DNA of 56,074 bases. It comes from Gammaproteobacteria bacterium (GTDB lineage Bacteria; Pseudomonadota; Gammaproteobacteria; Steroidobacterales; Woeseiaceae). Positions 1 through 8,567 of the stretch are shown in pieces (position 1 is the first letter of the stretch; the number at the start of each line of letters is the position of its first letter). The notes below the pieces were generated by a model, which saw nothing but the letters and a program-made list of their open reading frames with translations, searched no databases and was not told the origin of the DNA. The position numbers were made by a program, and so were the translations under genes. The stretch is from the NCBI GenBank assembly GCA_024639825.1, contig JAHEGH010000013.1:5510-61583 (forward strand). The letters run 5' to 3'.

Positions 1-1031
1 GCGTCAACCAGCACCCCAAGATTGTCCGGATCGATGTCCGGCGTAATGCCGTGGCCCAGGTTAAACACATGCCCGGGCCCGTCACCGTAGCTGGCCAGTG
101 TTCTCGCGACGCCCTCACGAATAAGCTCAGGGCTCTCCCGTAGCGTCGCCGGGTCGAGGTTACCCTGCAACGCAACCTTGTCCTGCACATACTCGCGCGC
201 CTGCGCGAGATCGGTCGTCCAGTCCACGCCGAGGGCGTCGCAACCGGTGTCTGCGAGGTCCTTGAGCAACGGTCCGGCGCCTTTCGTGAACAAAATCACG
301 GGAATCTTGCGTCCATCTTTTTCGCGAGTCAGGCCGTCAACAATTTTCTGCATGCTGGCCAGCGAGAACCGGCGGAAGTCGTCCGGCTCGAGCGCCGCAC
401 CCCAGGTATCAAAAATCTGCACTGCCTGAGCGCCCGCTTCGATCTGGGCATTCAGGTACTCGGTCGTCGTTTCGGCGACCTTATCCATAAGTTCGTCGAG
501 TGCTTCGGGTGCTTCGGCGGCCAGACCCTTGATGGTCGGGAACTCCCTGCTGGAGCCGCCCTCAACCATGTAGGTCCCGCACGTGAACGGGCTGCCTGCG
601 AAACCGATCAGCGGAACCTTGCCATCAAGCTCGCGACGGATCGTGCGCACGGCGTCAAACACATAGCCGAGCTCTTTCTCGACGTCGGGTACCCGCAGAT
701 TACGGATGGCATCGACTGTCTGTACCGGGTCGCTGAACTTGGGGCCCTCACCCGTGACGAAGTACAGGCCGAGACCCATCGCGTCGGGTACCGTCAGGAT
801 GTCAGAGAACAGGATCGCCGCGTCCAGCGCATAGCGGCGGAGCGGTTGCATGGTGACTTCGCACGCGAGATCCGGATTGCGGCACAGGCTCATGAAATCA
901 CCGGCCTGTTCGCGCGTTGCGCGATACTCCGGCAGGTAACGACCCGCCTGGCGCATGATCCATAGTGGTGTGCGCGGGACGGGCTCCTTCATCAGGGCCC
1001 TGAGTAGCAGATCGTTTTTCAGTTCAGTCAT
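1..1031 (-). CDS. hemE: Uroporphyrinogen decarboxylase, 3' end cut by window edge
   Basis: HemE removes the four acetate carboxyls of uroporphyrinogen III to give coproporphyrinogen III in cytoplasmic heme synthesis. I translated the minus strand from ATG at 1031: [17 protein letters not shown], then the family motif [16 protein letters not shown] near residues 22-37, and later GFAGSPFT and the GNLDP motif. About 343 codons are present; the C-terminus lies beyond base 1, so this is a partial gene, not a broken one. The ATG shares one base with the pyrF stop (TGATG), which implies translational coupling. It is the last gene visible in the minus-strand string aroK-aroB-dgt-pyrF-hemE. The identity is secure. 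Confidence 0.96.
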   Translation of the reverse strand, partial: MTELKNDLLLRALMKEPVPRTPLWIMRQAGRYLPEYRATREQAGDFMSLCRNPDLACEVTMQPLRRYALDAAILFSDILTVPDAMGLGLYFVTGEGPKFSDPVQTVDAIRNLRVPDVEKELGYVFDAVRTIRRELDGKVPLIGFAGSPFTCGTYMVEGGSSREFPTIKGLAAEAPEALDELMDKVAETTTEYLNAQIEAGAQAVQIFDTWGAALEPDDFRRFSLASMQKIVDGLTREKDGRKIPVILFTKGAGPLLKDLADTGCDALGVDWTTDLAQAREYVQDKVALQGNLDPATLRESPELIREGVARTLASYGDGPGHVFNLGHGITPDIDPDNLGVLVD

Positions 1032-1747
1032 CAGGTCCCTACCTGTTTAGCGATTGAGGCTTGCATGGCTTCGGCCATGACACGCGGACTGTCCGCGTCG
1101 CGAATCGGGCGACCAACGACGATATAGTCGCAGCCGTTCTGGAAAGCCGTTTCGACAGTGACAACGCGCTTCTGGTCACCAACCGGCTTGTTATCCACCG
1201 GTCGAATTCCGGGCGACACGACGAGCAGTTTCTCGTCCACGAACTCGCGCAGCGCCGGCACTTCGAGGCCGGATGAGATAACACCGTCACAACCTGATTC
1301 CAGGCATTGTCGTGCACGTGACAGGACCAGGTCGCCGATATCGCAGTCGAAGCCAAGGTCATCGAGATCGCCGCGATCAAGGCTGGTCAAAACCGTAACA
1401 CCGAGGACCTTGAGGCTGTCACCCTTGTTCTCAGCCGCCGCTTCCATAATGGAGCGATTGCCGTGCACGGTAACAAAAGTCGCGCCACGGTTTCTTAGCG
1501 ACCGCACGGCGGAACCGACTGTTGCCGGAATGTCGAAAAACTTGAGATCGCAGAAGACCTTCTTGTCACGAGCGAGCATCCAGTCGAGCAGGTCGAAATA
1601 TTCGCCGCTCATCATCAACTCGAGACCGATTTTGTAAAACGTGACCGCGTCACCGAGTTCCACGGCGAGCTCTTTCGCCCGGTCGCAGGTCGGAACGTCC
1701 ATAGCGAATATGAGTCGGTCTTTGGCTGGGATATCTTTGTGCTTCAC
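1031..1747 (-). CDS. pyrF: Orotidine 5'-phosphate decarboxylase
   Basis: PyrF converts OMP to UMP, the last step of de novo pyrimidine synthesis, in the cytoplasm. Visible motifs are RLIFAMDVP near the N-terminus, the catalytic [11 protein letters not shown] (Asp-Lys-x-x-Asp type) in the first third, and [12 protein letters not shown] near the C-terminus. The frame stays open to 1813, but I chose GTG at 1747 ([16 protein letters not shown]...), because AAGGAG stands about 8 bases upstream and the extra N-terminus would run into the dgt 3' end. The resulting 238 residues fit the family (about 230-245). Its stop overlaps the hemE start. Confidence 0.95.
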   Translation of the reverse strand: MKHKDIPAKDRLIFAMDVPTCDRAKELAVELGDAVTFYKIGLELMMSGEYFDLLDWMLARDKKVFCDLKFFDIPATVGSAVRSLRNRGATFVTVHGNRSIMEAAAENKGDSLKVLGVTVLTSLDRGDLDDLGFDCDIGDLVLSRARQCLESGCDGVISSGLEVPALREFVDEKLLVVSPGIRPVDNKPVGDQKRVVTVETAFQNGCDYIVVGRPIRDADSPRVMAEAMQASIAKQVGT

Positions 1748-1775
1748 TGCTTGCGCTCCTTCGAGGATGCGCATT

Positions 1776-2894
1776 CTAGCAGCCCGCGAGCGCCTCGTGG
1801 GCGGCGATCGCATAGCGATCTGTCATCCCGGCAATGTAGTCCGCTATGACCCTGGCGCGGCCTGTCCGATCGATACTCGCCGCCCGCTCCGAAAACTCTT
1901 GTGGCATCAATGTGATGTCGCCCGAGTATGCGTTGAACAGGTCCTGCACGATGGCCTGCGCACGCCGTGTCATTTCGAGCTTTTGCTCATGGCGGTACAG
2001 ATGCTTGTTGAGAAACCGCTTCAGAGACATATGCTGTTCGTAGACAGGCGGTGACATGTTCACAAGCGGCCCACTCGCCGCGCGGACGCCCTCGATCGAC
2101 GTAACGCCGGCCTCCTCGATCTGGCGCTTTGATTCCTCAATGAGGTCAGCCACCACTGTTCCTATCATGCGGCGAATGATCTCGTAGATCAGGCGCCGGT
2201 CTTCGAGCTCCGGGTACCGCGCATGAACCCTCTCATACTGCTGCCCGAACAACGCCTGTTCCCGCAGCTGTTCCAGTGTGAGCAGACCGGCCCGGAGGCC
2301 ATCGTCCACGTCGTGGTTGTTGTAGGCGATGGCGTCGGCAAGATTCGCGATCTGCGCCTCGAGACCCGGTTGCCCGCGACTCAGGAAGCGCTCCCCAACG
2401 TCACCCAATAATCGGGCATTCCGTGCTGAACAGTGCTTGAGGATACCCTCGCGCGTTTCAAACATGAGGTTCAGGCCGGGAAAGTCGGCGTACTTGGCCT
2501 CCAGTTCATCGACAACCCGCAGCGACTGCAGGTTGTGCTCGAAGCCCCCATAGTCACGCATACAGGCATTTAGCGTGTCCTGGCCTGCATGGCCAAACGG
2601 CGTATGGCCAAGGTCGTGCGCCAGGCAGATCGCCTCTGTCAGGGGTTCGTTGAGGCCCAGGGCGACGGCTACCGACCGGCCGATCTGGGAAACTTCCAGC
2701 GAGTGCGTCAACCGTGTCCGGTACAGGTCACCTTCGTGATTAACGAACACCTGGGTCTTGTACATGAGGCGCCGAAACGCCGTCGAGTGAATGATGCGAT
2801 CCCTGTCGCGCTGGTATTCGCCCCGGTAGCTTGCGTGCGGCTCATCGAAACGCCGGCCGCGACTGGTGGCTTCGTTAGCCGCGTAGGATTTCAT
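1776..2894 (-). CDS. dgt: Deoxyguanosinetriphosphate triphosphohydrolase-like HD protein
   Basis: This is an HD-superfamily metal-dependent dNTP triphosphohydrolase homologue. Family members split dNTPs into deoxynucleoside and tripolyphosphate. Metal-ligand motifs are visible: RTRLTHSLEVSQ (His about 64) and AHDLGHTPFGH (His-Asp about 93-94), with further downstream motifs such as DDGLRAG. At about 372 residues it belongs with the shorter dGTPase-like group (about 370-450) rather than the 505-residue E. coli Dgt, so its substrate preference is uncertain. The open frame reaches 3002. I took ATG at 2894 (MKSYAANEATS), because the upstream part is the antisense of aroB and homologues begin near RGRRF. 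It overlaps the aroB end by 20 bases. Confidence 0.9.
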   Translation of the reverse strand: MKSYAANEATSRGRRFDEPHASYRGEYQRDRDRIIHSTAFRRLMYKTQVFVNHEGDLYRTRLTHSLEVSQIGRSVAVALGLNEPLTEAICLAHDLGHTPFGHAGQDTLNACMRDYGGFEHNLQSLRVVDELEAKYADFPGLNLMFETREGILKHCSARNARLLGDVGERFLSRGQPGLEAQIANLADAIAYNNHDVDDGLRAGLLTLEQLREQALFGQQYERVHARYPELEDRRLIYEIIRRMIGTVVADLIEESKRQIEEAGVTSIEGVRAASGPLVNMSPPVYEQHMSLKRFLNKHLYRHEQKLEMTRRAQAIVQDLFNAYSGDITLMPQEFSERAASIDRTGRARVIADYIAGMTDRYAIAAHEALAGC

Positions 2895-3933
2895 TGAGGC
2901 GACTGCCGTCATACTCAGACGAAACGCGGCTCTCACCGATGGCATCGAGGAGTACGAAGCGCAGCTGCTTGGCCTGCACTTTCTTGTCCATCCCCATTGC
3001 ATCTAACCAGGCATCTGCGGCAATCGCCGGTGGCTCTGTTGGGAGACCTGCCGCAGCGACCAGGGCCGCAAGGCGATCGACATCGTCCGCGGGTAGCCCG
3101 CTCAGTCTGGCCGCCATGATCATGCCAGCCGCCACGGCTTCGCCGTGCAGCCATTCACCGTAGCCATGGCAATGCTCAATAGCGTGCCCAAACGTATGGC
3201 CGAAGTTAAGTATGGCCCTGCGCCCTGCCTCGCGTTCATCCTCGGCGACAACCTCAGCCTTGAGTTCGCAGGACCGGCGGATGGCCTGTTCGAGTGCGTC
3301 CGGATCCCGGGCAAGCAAATTGGTCATGTTGGCTTCGAGCCAGGCAAAAAACTCTGCATCGCAAATCGCACCGTATTTGATGACCTCGGCAAGGCCCGCT
3401 GCGAGTTCCCGGTCGGGCAAGGTATCGAGAGTGTTCGTATCGATGAGTACCACCCGCGGCTGGTGGAACGCGCCGATCAGGTTTTTACCCTGCGCATGGT
3501 TAACGCCGGTTTTTCCGCCGACAGAGGAATCAACCTGCGCCAGCAACGTGGTGGGAACCTGGATGAAATCTACGCCGCGCATGTAACAGGCGGCTGCAAA
3601 GCCGGCGATATCGCCTACGACGCCGCCTCCCAGCGCGATCACGGCAATATCACGATTGGCGCGTAACTCGACAAGTCGGTCAAGGATCGATCGCATGGTG
3701 GCGATAGTTTTGAACGACTCACCATCGGGCAGGTTAATGCCGTTCACGCCGCACCCGGCAAGATTGGCGCACAGCTTTTCATAGTAGAGGGGCGCAACCG
3801 TTTCATTGCTAACGACCAGGCAGTCGCTGCCGCGCACGAATGCGTTGAGATCGAAGTTGCCATCCAGCAAACCGCGCCCGATCACGATCGGGTAGCTGCG
3901 ATCGCCGAGATCGACTGTCAGGGTTGAACTCAT
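2875..3933 (-). CDS. aroB: 3-Dehydroquinate synthase
   Basis: AroB makes 3-dehydroquinate from DAHP (NAD- and metal-dependent), the second step of the shikimate pathway. Diagnostic stretches are ALGGGVVGDIAGF (NAD-binding glycine loop, about residue 102), the FIQVPTTLLAQVDSSVGGK block, and the metal-ligand motif LNFGHTFGHAIEH. The length of 352 residues is normal. It starts at ATG 3933 and its end overlaps the dgt start. Upstream lies aroK, the usual partner, but the two are separated by about 140 bases holding a REP-like doublet. Confidence 0.97.
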   Translation of the reverse strand: MSSTLTVDLGDRSYPIVIGRGLLDGNFDLNAFVRGSDCLVVSNETVAPLYYEKLCANLAGCGVNGINLPDGESFKTIATMRSILDRLVELRANRDIAVIALGGGVVGDIAGFAAACYMRGVDFIQVPTTLLAQVDSSVGGKTGVNHAQGKNLIGAFHQPRVVLIDTNTLDTLPDRELAAGLAEVIKYGAICDAEFFAWLEANMTNLLARDPDALEQAIRRSCELKAEVVAEDEREAGRRAILNFGHTFGHAIEHCHGYGEWLHGEAVAAGMIMAARLSGLPADDVDRLAALVAAAGLPTEPPAIAADAWLDAMGMDKKVQAKQLRFVLLDAIGESRVSSEYDGSRLNEILRG

Positions 3934-3955
3934 GTGCGGTAGCTTACCTCAAGAG

Positions 3956-4070
3956 AAGGGGGGACACCTTTCAGGTGTCCCCTTTAGGTCGGGACACGTA
4001 ATTCGCTTGCTAAGAACTTACGTCGCGTATCGGAACCAATCAGGGGACACCTTTCAGGTGTCCCCTCTTC
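3956..4070. repeat. REP-like doublet 1 between aroK and aroB
   Basis: Two copies of a hairpin with arms GGGGACACC / GGTGTCCCC and loop TTTCA lie at 3960-3982 and 4043-4065. They flank a spacer of about 60 bases containing GTCGCGTATC (4022-4031). The same paired arrangement recurs inverted at 13185-13276. Paired palindromes in intergenic spaces are typical of REP/BIME elements moved by REP-associated tyrosine transposases. That origin is inferred, as no transposase gene is present in this window. It sits inside the transcribed aroK-aroB interval. Confidence 0.85.
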
Positions 4071-4077
4071 TACGGTA

Positions 4078-4590
4078 CTAGCTGATTGCTTCGATGATCT
4101 CACTCGCCACCGAATGCACCTTCCTGCCATCGGTCTCAACAACGAGGTCTGCAATTTCCCGGTACAGCGGGTCGCGCTTCTGCAGCAACCCCTCGAGCGT
4201 GCCCCGCGGATCATCATTTTCCAGCAATGGACGTTGCCGGCCTTTCTTTGTACGGACAACCTGCTGGTCGACCGTCGTGTAGAGATACACGACAAATCCG
4301 CGCCCACCAAGGTTGCTGCGTGTCTCTGCGTTCATAACCGCCCCGCCGCCCGTCGCCAGCACAACGCTGTCCAGCCGTGTCAGATCGTCAATTGCGGCGG
4401 CCTCACGTTTGCGAAACCCGTCTTCACCCTCTTTCTCGAAAATAAACGCGATGTCCACGCCCGTCCGCGATTCCACTTCATCGTCGCTGTCAACGAATGT
4501 CAGGTGCAGGGCTCGAGCCAGATGGCGGCCAACGGCAGACTTGCCGGCGCCCATGGGGCCGATGAGAAAGATGTTCTTCGGATGTTTCAT
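4078..4590 (-). CDS. aroK: Shikimate kinase
   Basis: AroK phosphorylates shikimate at the 3-hydroxyl using ATP. The 170-residue protein shows the Walker A IFLIGPMGAGKSAVG (residues 7-21), the substrate Asp in FVDSDDEVE, the FRKREAAAI motif, the ATGGGAVM loop that contacts shikimate, and the lid region QRPLL. Start ATG is 4590, length is normal. It lies downstream of pilQ, the standard gammaproteobacterial order, but a hairpin at 4617-4640 stands between them, so it may be transcribed partly on its own. Confidence 0.97.
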   Translation of the reverse strand: MKHPKNIFLIGPMGAGKSAVGRHLARALHLTFVDSDDEVESRTGVDIAFIFEKEGEDGFRKREAAAIDDLTRLDSVVLATGGGAVMNAETRSNLGGRGFVVYLYTTVDQQVVRTKKGRQRPLLENDDPRGTLEGLLQKRDPLYREIADLVVETDGRKVHSVASEIIEAIS

Positions 4591-4616
4591 AGCGTGGCTC
4601 TTGAGCCCTTAAGCAG

Positions 4617-4640
4617 AAAGCCAACCCGAGGGTTGGCTTT
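4617..4640 (-). terminator. Hairpin after pilQ, possible terminator
   Basis: An 11-bp perfect stem AAAGCCAACCC / GGGTTGGCTTT with a two-base gap lies between the pilQ stop (4666) and the aroK start (4590). Read on the minus strand it ends in GGCTTTCTGC, a short T-tract, so termination would be partial. This could reduce read-through from the pilus operon into aroK. Confidence 0.6.
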
Positions 4641-4665
4641 CCATGATCATCATTTGCTCACCAGC

Positions 4666-6843
4666 TTAGTAGATGGTGGAGCCTTCCTCAAGGATGCGAG
4701 GTGTCACGAAGATCAACAGTTCAGCCTTATTGTCCACCTTCTGCTTGCTGCGGAACAGTGCGCCGGCAAAAGGAATGTCGCCAAGGAACGGCACCTTCTT
4801 GAGCGTCTCGCGACGCTCAGTCTCGTAGATACCGCCAAGAACTACCGTCTGACCATCCGCAACAAGAACCTGCGTTTCGACGGAGCGGGTATCGATACTC
4901 GGTACGGTGCCACCCAGTCCACCAGTAGAGATAATCTCACCGACGTTATCCTTGCTGACTTTAAGATCCATGATGATGTTGTTATCTGGCGTAATCTGCG
5001 GGGTGACCGTCAGCTCAAGCACGGCTTCCTTGAACATGATGGTCGTGGCACCCGAAGAGGCCGATTGCTGGTACGGAATTTCGACACCCTGCTTGATCGT
5101 GGCTTCTTTCTGGTTAGCCGTGATCACGCGCGGTGTCGAAACGATTTCACCGAGGCCTTCGGCTTCCAGAGCCGTCAGCTCGAGATCGACCAGGTAGTCG
5201 CTCTGCAGTACCGCGAGCGAGAAACGGCCTGCCGCATCTGCGATCGGCACGCTCACGTTGTAGCGATCACTGAGCTGCGGAAGCTCAATCGGGAAGACCG
5301 TGCCGTTGGCCGGATCAGCAAGGTTGTCAAGCGCGGAACTGATCATCGTATCCGTGCCCGCTCCCGAGCCAGACCCAACGATCAGGTCGCCGCCATCCTC
5401 GTTAAAGCCGGTCACGCCAAGGCGCACACCCAGATCGCGGCTGAAGCTGTCGTTAACGACAACAATGCGCGACTCGATGAGGACCTGCTTGATCGGAATA
5501 TCCAGCGTGCGAACCATGCGACGAATATCCTGCAGCCGTTCTGCTGTGTCCTGGACCAGCAGCGTATTCGTGCGATCATCGACGCCGATGCTGCCACGTT
5601 CAGAGAGCATCGAACCCTTGTCGGCACCCGTTATCAGGCCAGCCAGGTCACTCGCTTTCGCGTAGTTAACCTGCAGGAACTCGGAGTACATCGGCTCCAA
5701 CTCCTGAATGGCGAGCTTTGCTTCAAGATCCGCGGTTTCGCGTGATGCAATTTCTTCGGCCGGCGCGACCATGATGACATTGCCATTCTGGCGCATGTCG
5801 AGCCCCTTGGTCGTCATCACGATGTCGAGGGCCTGGTCCCACGGTACGTTGCGCAGGCGCAGCGTTACGTTACCCTGGACCGTGTCCGATACCACGATGT
5901 TCTTGCCGGAGGTCTCAGCCAGCAGCTGCAGCACCGAGCGCGTCTCGATATCCTGGAAGTTCAGCGACAGGCGCTGACCTTCATATTCCTTGTTCTCCGA
6001 GAACAGGCTGGCTTCAGCCTGCGACTCTTCCGGCGCCGGATTGATCTCGATCGTGAACTCGTTGTCAGACTGGTAGGCAAGCTGCTCATACTTGCCTGTA
6101 GCTGAAATAACGATGCGTGTATCGAGATTCGTGCGCAGCGTGTCGACAGTCGTGACCGGCGTCGCAAAGTCGTTGACGTCGAGACGACGCATCAACTCTG
6201 CCGGCAGGCTCGTGTCTTTGAATACAGCAACGACGCGTCCACCTTCCTGGCGAATATCAACTGAGGTCGACGGGTCGGTCAGGTTGACGACAACGCGGCC
6301 GCCACCGTCGCGAGTACGGCGGAAATCGACTGAGGAAATGGCGCGCGCTCCCGGAGCGGCGTAGGAACGGGAATCAGAGGCTGGCGCACTGGCGAACTGG
6401 GTGGTACCTGCGCTGTAGTCATCTCCGTCACCGAGGGTGACGATTACCGTGTTTCCGCTACGACGGGTTTCGTAGGCGACCATCGTGCCGAGATTCAGGA
6501 CCACACGTGTGCGGCCATTCGCTTCGGCCGTCAACACTGTGTCCAGCGGCCCAAGGTTCACATCGCGGCGACGCGATGTCATACCCAGTGCCGTGTCAGG
6601 CAGGTCGAGCGCAATCCGTGCGGGATTCTCGATCGTGAAGTCCAGCGGCTCAGGCGCTGTGTCACTCATGATCAGCCTCAGCTCGACGCGTTCGCCGGGC
6701 AGACTCTGCACCTGAATGTCTTGCAGCCTGTTACCTTCCTGGGCGCTGGCAAAAGCCCCCCAGAAGAGCAGCAGTGCCGCCTGTGCCAATGCGGCGAACT
6801 TCGCAAAGCGAGGCGTCACCGTCGGTTTTGTTTTGAGCATCAT
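4666..6843 (-). CDS. pilQ: Type IV pilus secretin PilQ
   Basis: PilQ is the outer-membrane secretin ring through which the type IV pilus passes. The protein has a signal peptide (KFAALAQAALLLFWGAFASA), two AMIN-like repeats that bind peptidoglycan (about residues 40-90 and 165-215), an STN domain (ISLNFQDIETRSVLQLLAE), N-domains (VNYAKASDLAGLI, DDRTNTLLVQDT), and the C-terminal secretin barrel (LTALEAEGLGEIVSTPRV, then VLGGIYETERRETLKKVPFLGDIP). The frame is open to 6864. I chose ATG 6843 (MMLKTKPTV) because GGGAG lies 8 bases upstream; alternatives at 6864 or 6849 add seven or two residues. It is the last gene of pilMNOPQ. Confidence 0.96.
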   Translation of the reverse strand: MMLKTKPTVTPRFAKFAALAQAALLLFWGAFASAQEGNRLQDIQVQSLPGERVELRLIMSDTAPEPLDFTIENPARIALDLPDTALGMTSRRRDVNLGPLDTVLTAEANGRTRVVLNLGTMVAYETRRSGNTVIVTLGDGDDYSAGTTQFASAPASDSRSYAAPGARAISSVDFRRTRDGGGRVVVNLTDPSTSVDIRQEGGRVVAVFKDTSLPAELMRRLDVNDFATPVTTVDTLRTNLDTRIVISATGKYEQLAYQSDNEFTIEINPAPEESQAEASLFSENKEYEGQRLSLNFQDIETRSVLQLLAETSGKNIVVSDTVQGNVTLRLRNVPWDQALDIVMTTKGLDMRQNGNVIMVAPAEEIASRETADLEAKLAIQELEPMYSEFLQVNYAKASDLAGLITGADKGSMLSERGSIGVDDRTNTLLVQDTAERLQDIRRMVRTLDIPIKQVLIESRIVVVNDSFSRDLGVRLGVTGFNEDGGDLIVGSGSGAGTDTMISSALDNLADPANGTVFPIELPQLSDRYNVSVPIADAAGRFSLAVLQSDYLVDLELTALEAEGLGEIVSTPRVITANQKEATIKQGVEIPYQQSASSGATTIMFKEAVLELTVTPQITPDNNIIMDLKVSKDNVGEIISTGGLGGTVPSIDTRSVETQVLVADGQTVVLGGIYETERRETLKKVPFLGDIPFAGALFRSKQKVDNKAELLIFVTPRILEEGSTIY

Positions 6844-6871
6844 TCCCATTACTCCCAGTTCCATTCAGGCG

Positions 6872-7411
6872 TTAGTCTGAAAGACCAACCGCGGCGTCTC
6901 TTTCGATATAGCCGCCGATACCATCTGAAATAATTTCCACCAGTGTGATTTCCGATTCAGAAATATCCGTGATTCGTCCGTCGTTTTGACCCAGGTAGTT
7001 ACCTGGAACGACGCGGTGAATCAGTCCGTCCGATGTTTGTACGAGTCCGTAAAGTGTCTCGCCGATATTTAGCGTGCCGACCATGCGGAGCGTGTCCAGC
7101 GGAAAGTCCTCGAGGAACTCGCGAATACGATCGGGATCAGGCCGTGTTCCACCCGCCGCCGAACCACTTGACTGCGGCGTGTCCGGCACAAACGGCGAGC
7201 GAATGCCCTGCTGGTCAGCAACATACGCAAACCCTTCGTAAGGCGTAATCTCTGGAAGCGGCTCTATGCGGCCACCCGGAGTCGCTTTCACCTTGTTGAT
7301 GTACGTGTCGAGCTCATCCATATCGGCGCCGCAAGCCGTGAGACCGAGCGCCAGAACTGCAACCAGACCAAGCTTGATGACGGACTTGATTGTTGAAGAA
7401 GCGTGGAACAT
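6872..7411 (-). CDS. pilP: Type IV pilus lipoprotein PilP
   Basis: PilP is the inner-membrane lipoprotein that links the PilMNO alignment complex to the secretin PilQ. It has a lipoprotein signal with lipobox LTAC (Cys27) followed by a low-complexity linker and the conserved PilP core: GIRSPFVP, PLDTLRMVGTL, LVQTSDGLIHRVVPGNYLGQNDG, ITLVEIISDGIGGY. The length of 179 residues is standard. Its ATG overlaps the pilO stop (TAATG), so translation is coupled. The Asp-free +2 residue (Gly) after the lipobox Cys does not predict inner-membrane retention by the Asp rule; the location rests on family knowledge. Confidence 0.95.
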   Translation of the reverse strand: MFHASSTIKSVIKLGLVAVLALGLTACGADMDELDTYINKVKATPGGRIEPLPEITPYEGFAYVADQQGIRSPFVPDTPQSSGSAAGGTRPDPDRIREFLEDFPLDTLRMVGTLNIGETLYGLVQTSDGLIHRVVPGNYLGQNDGRITDISESEITLVEIISDGIGGYIERDAAVGLSD

Positions 7412-8010
7412 TAGTTTGCCTCCTCGTCAAGATAGCGGTAGGTCTGAGCGGTCACTTCCATGCTCAGGTTATCAAAGCCCTCATTGCTCTCGGGCGTAAT
7501 AGTGATGTTATGGAGCGTCACGATTCGCGGCAGTGCGGCGATACCGCTGACAAACTTGCTGACCTCGTGGTACCCGCCCGTCAGGCGTATCTTGATCGGC
7601 TTCTCAGCGTAAAAGTCCCGGGGTATTTCCGGCTGCGGCGCGAACAATTTTTCCTGCAAGCCGGCCGCGAGGCCCGTTTGCGAAATGTCGACGATCAGGC
7701 TCGGGATCTCCGTCTCACCCGGCAGCTGCCGTAGCATTGTGCCGAAAGACTGTTCGATCTCTGCGAGCTGCGCTTTATAGTCGTTGTAGTTTGCTGCCTT
7801 CCTCTGCTTGTTCTCGAAAGTCAGGCGAAGCTCTTTCTCTTCACCCTCGACACGCTCAAGCTGTGGCGCCTTGTCTTTTGCGATAAACCAGTAGAGACCA
7901 AGGCCCGTGACCAGCACAAACACAATCACGATAACGGCTACTCGGAACGGCAGTGGCCAGCGGCCGACGTCATTCGCGTCCAGACTCTGAAGTTCTTCAA
8001 CGAGGTTCAT
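7411..8010 (-). CDS. pilO: Type IV pilus inner-membrane protein PilO
   Basis: PilO is a bitopic membrane protein that dimerises with PilN and helps couple the cytoplasmic PilM to the periplasmic PilP. It shows a short cytoplasmic N-terminus (LQSLDANDVGRWPLPFRV), one transmembrane helix (AVIVIVFVLVTGLGLYWFI, about residues 25-43), a coiled-coil segment (about 50-95, rich in Leu/Glu/Lys) and a ferredoxin-like periplasmic domain with KIRLTGGYHEVSKFVSGIAALPRIV. The length of 199 residues is normal. It overlaps pilN by 4 bases and pilP by 1. Confidence 0.95.
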   Translation of the reverse strand: MNLVEELQSLDANDVGRWPLPFRVAVIVIVFVLVTGLGLYWFIAKDKAPQLERVEGEEKELRLTFENKQRKAANYNDYKAQLAEIEQSFGTMLRQLPGETEIPSLIVDISQTGLAAGLQEKLFAPQPEIPRDFYAEKPIKIRLTGGYHEVSKFVSGIAALPRIVTLHNITITPESNEGFDNLSMEVTAQTYRYLDEEAN

Positions 8011-8567
8011 TCCATCTCCTCCATCCCGGAGCGCATCTGCTTCAGATAAACCACGAACGCCGACTGACGCGATGAGCCTGCCTGCGTCGTTTCAACTCGT
8101 TCGACCTCCGGGTCGCCGAGCCATTCCGAGGCATCGATCTGGCGCATCAACGCCGAGACACGTGTGCTCGACTGGGCAACGCCGCGAATCTCCACCCGGG
8201 CACCCGTTTGTTTCATTCCTGTCAGGTACACACCTTCGGGCAGCTGGCGCGCGAGTTCGTCAAAGAGATGTACGATCTCCGGGCGACTCTTCTGCAGCTC
8301 TTCGATAATTTCCATGCGCGCGAGCAGGCGTTCTTTTTGCTGCTCGAGGCCATCGATCTCCGCGATACTCTTCTCGAGCTCGACAATTTCAGCCTTGAGC
8401 CGGTCGTTGCGTAAATTCTGCGCGGAAATCATCTGCGAGTACGCGAGCATCGTCAGCATGACAACGGCGATAGCCGCGATCACCGCCGCGCCCATTGCCA
8501 TAGCGAAGTCTCGTTGGCGTTTCTGGCGTTCCGCCTCGCGCCAGGGGAGTAGATTAATACTAGGCAT
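8007..8567 (-). CDS. pilN: Type IV pilus inner-membrane protein PilN
   Basis: PilN forms the PilN-PilO heterodimer, and its N-terminal tail docks into PilM. The tail motif INLLPWREAER is intact at residues 4-14. It is followed by a transmembrane helix (about 24-47), a coiled coil (about 50-95), and the periplasmic domain with LPEGVYLTGMKQTG and the VSALMRQIDASEWL region. The length of 186 residues fits the family. It overlaps pilO by 4 bases and its ATG overlaps the pilM stop by 1. Confidence 0.95.
   Translation of the reverse strand: MPSINLLPWREAERQKRQRDFAMAMGAAVIAAIAVVMLTMLAYSQMISAQNLRNDRLKAEIVELEKSIAEIDGLEQQKERLLARMEIIEELQKSRPEIVHLFDELARQLPEGVYLTGMKQTGARVEIRGVAQSSTRVSALMRQIDASEWLGDPEVERVETTQAGSSRQSAFVVYLKQMRSGMEEME

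Noticed and set aside
4114..5745. 543-codon plus-strand open frame
   Set aside because: It lies antisense to pilQ and aroK, both with clear motifs; long antisense frames are expected in this G+C-rich DNA.
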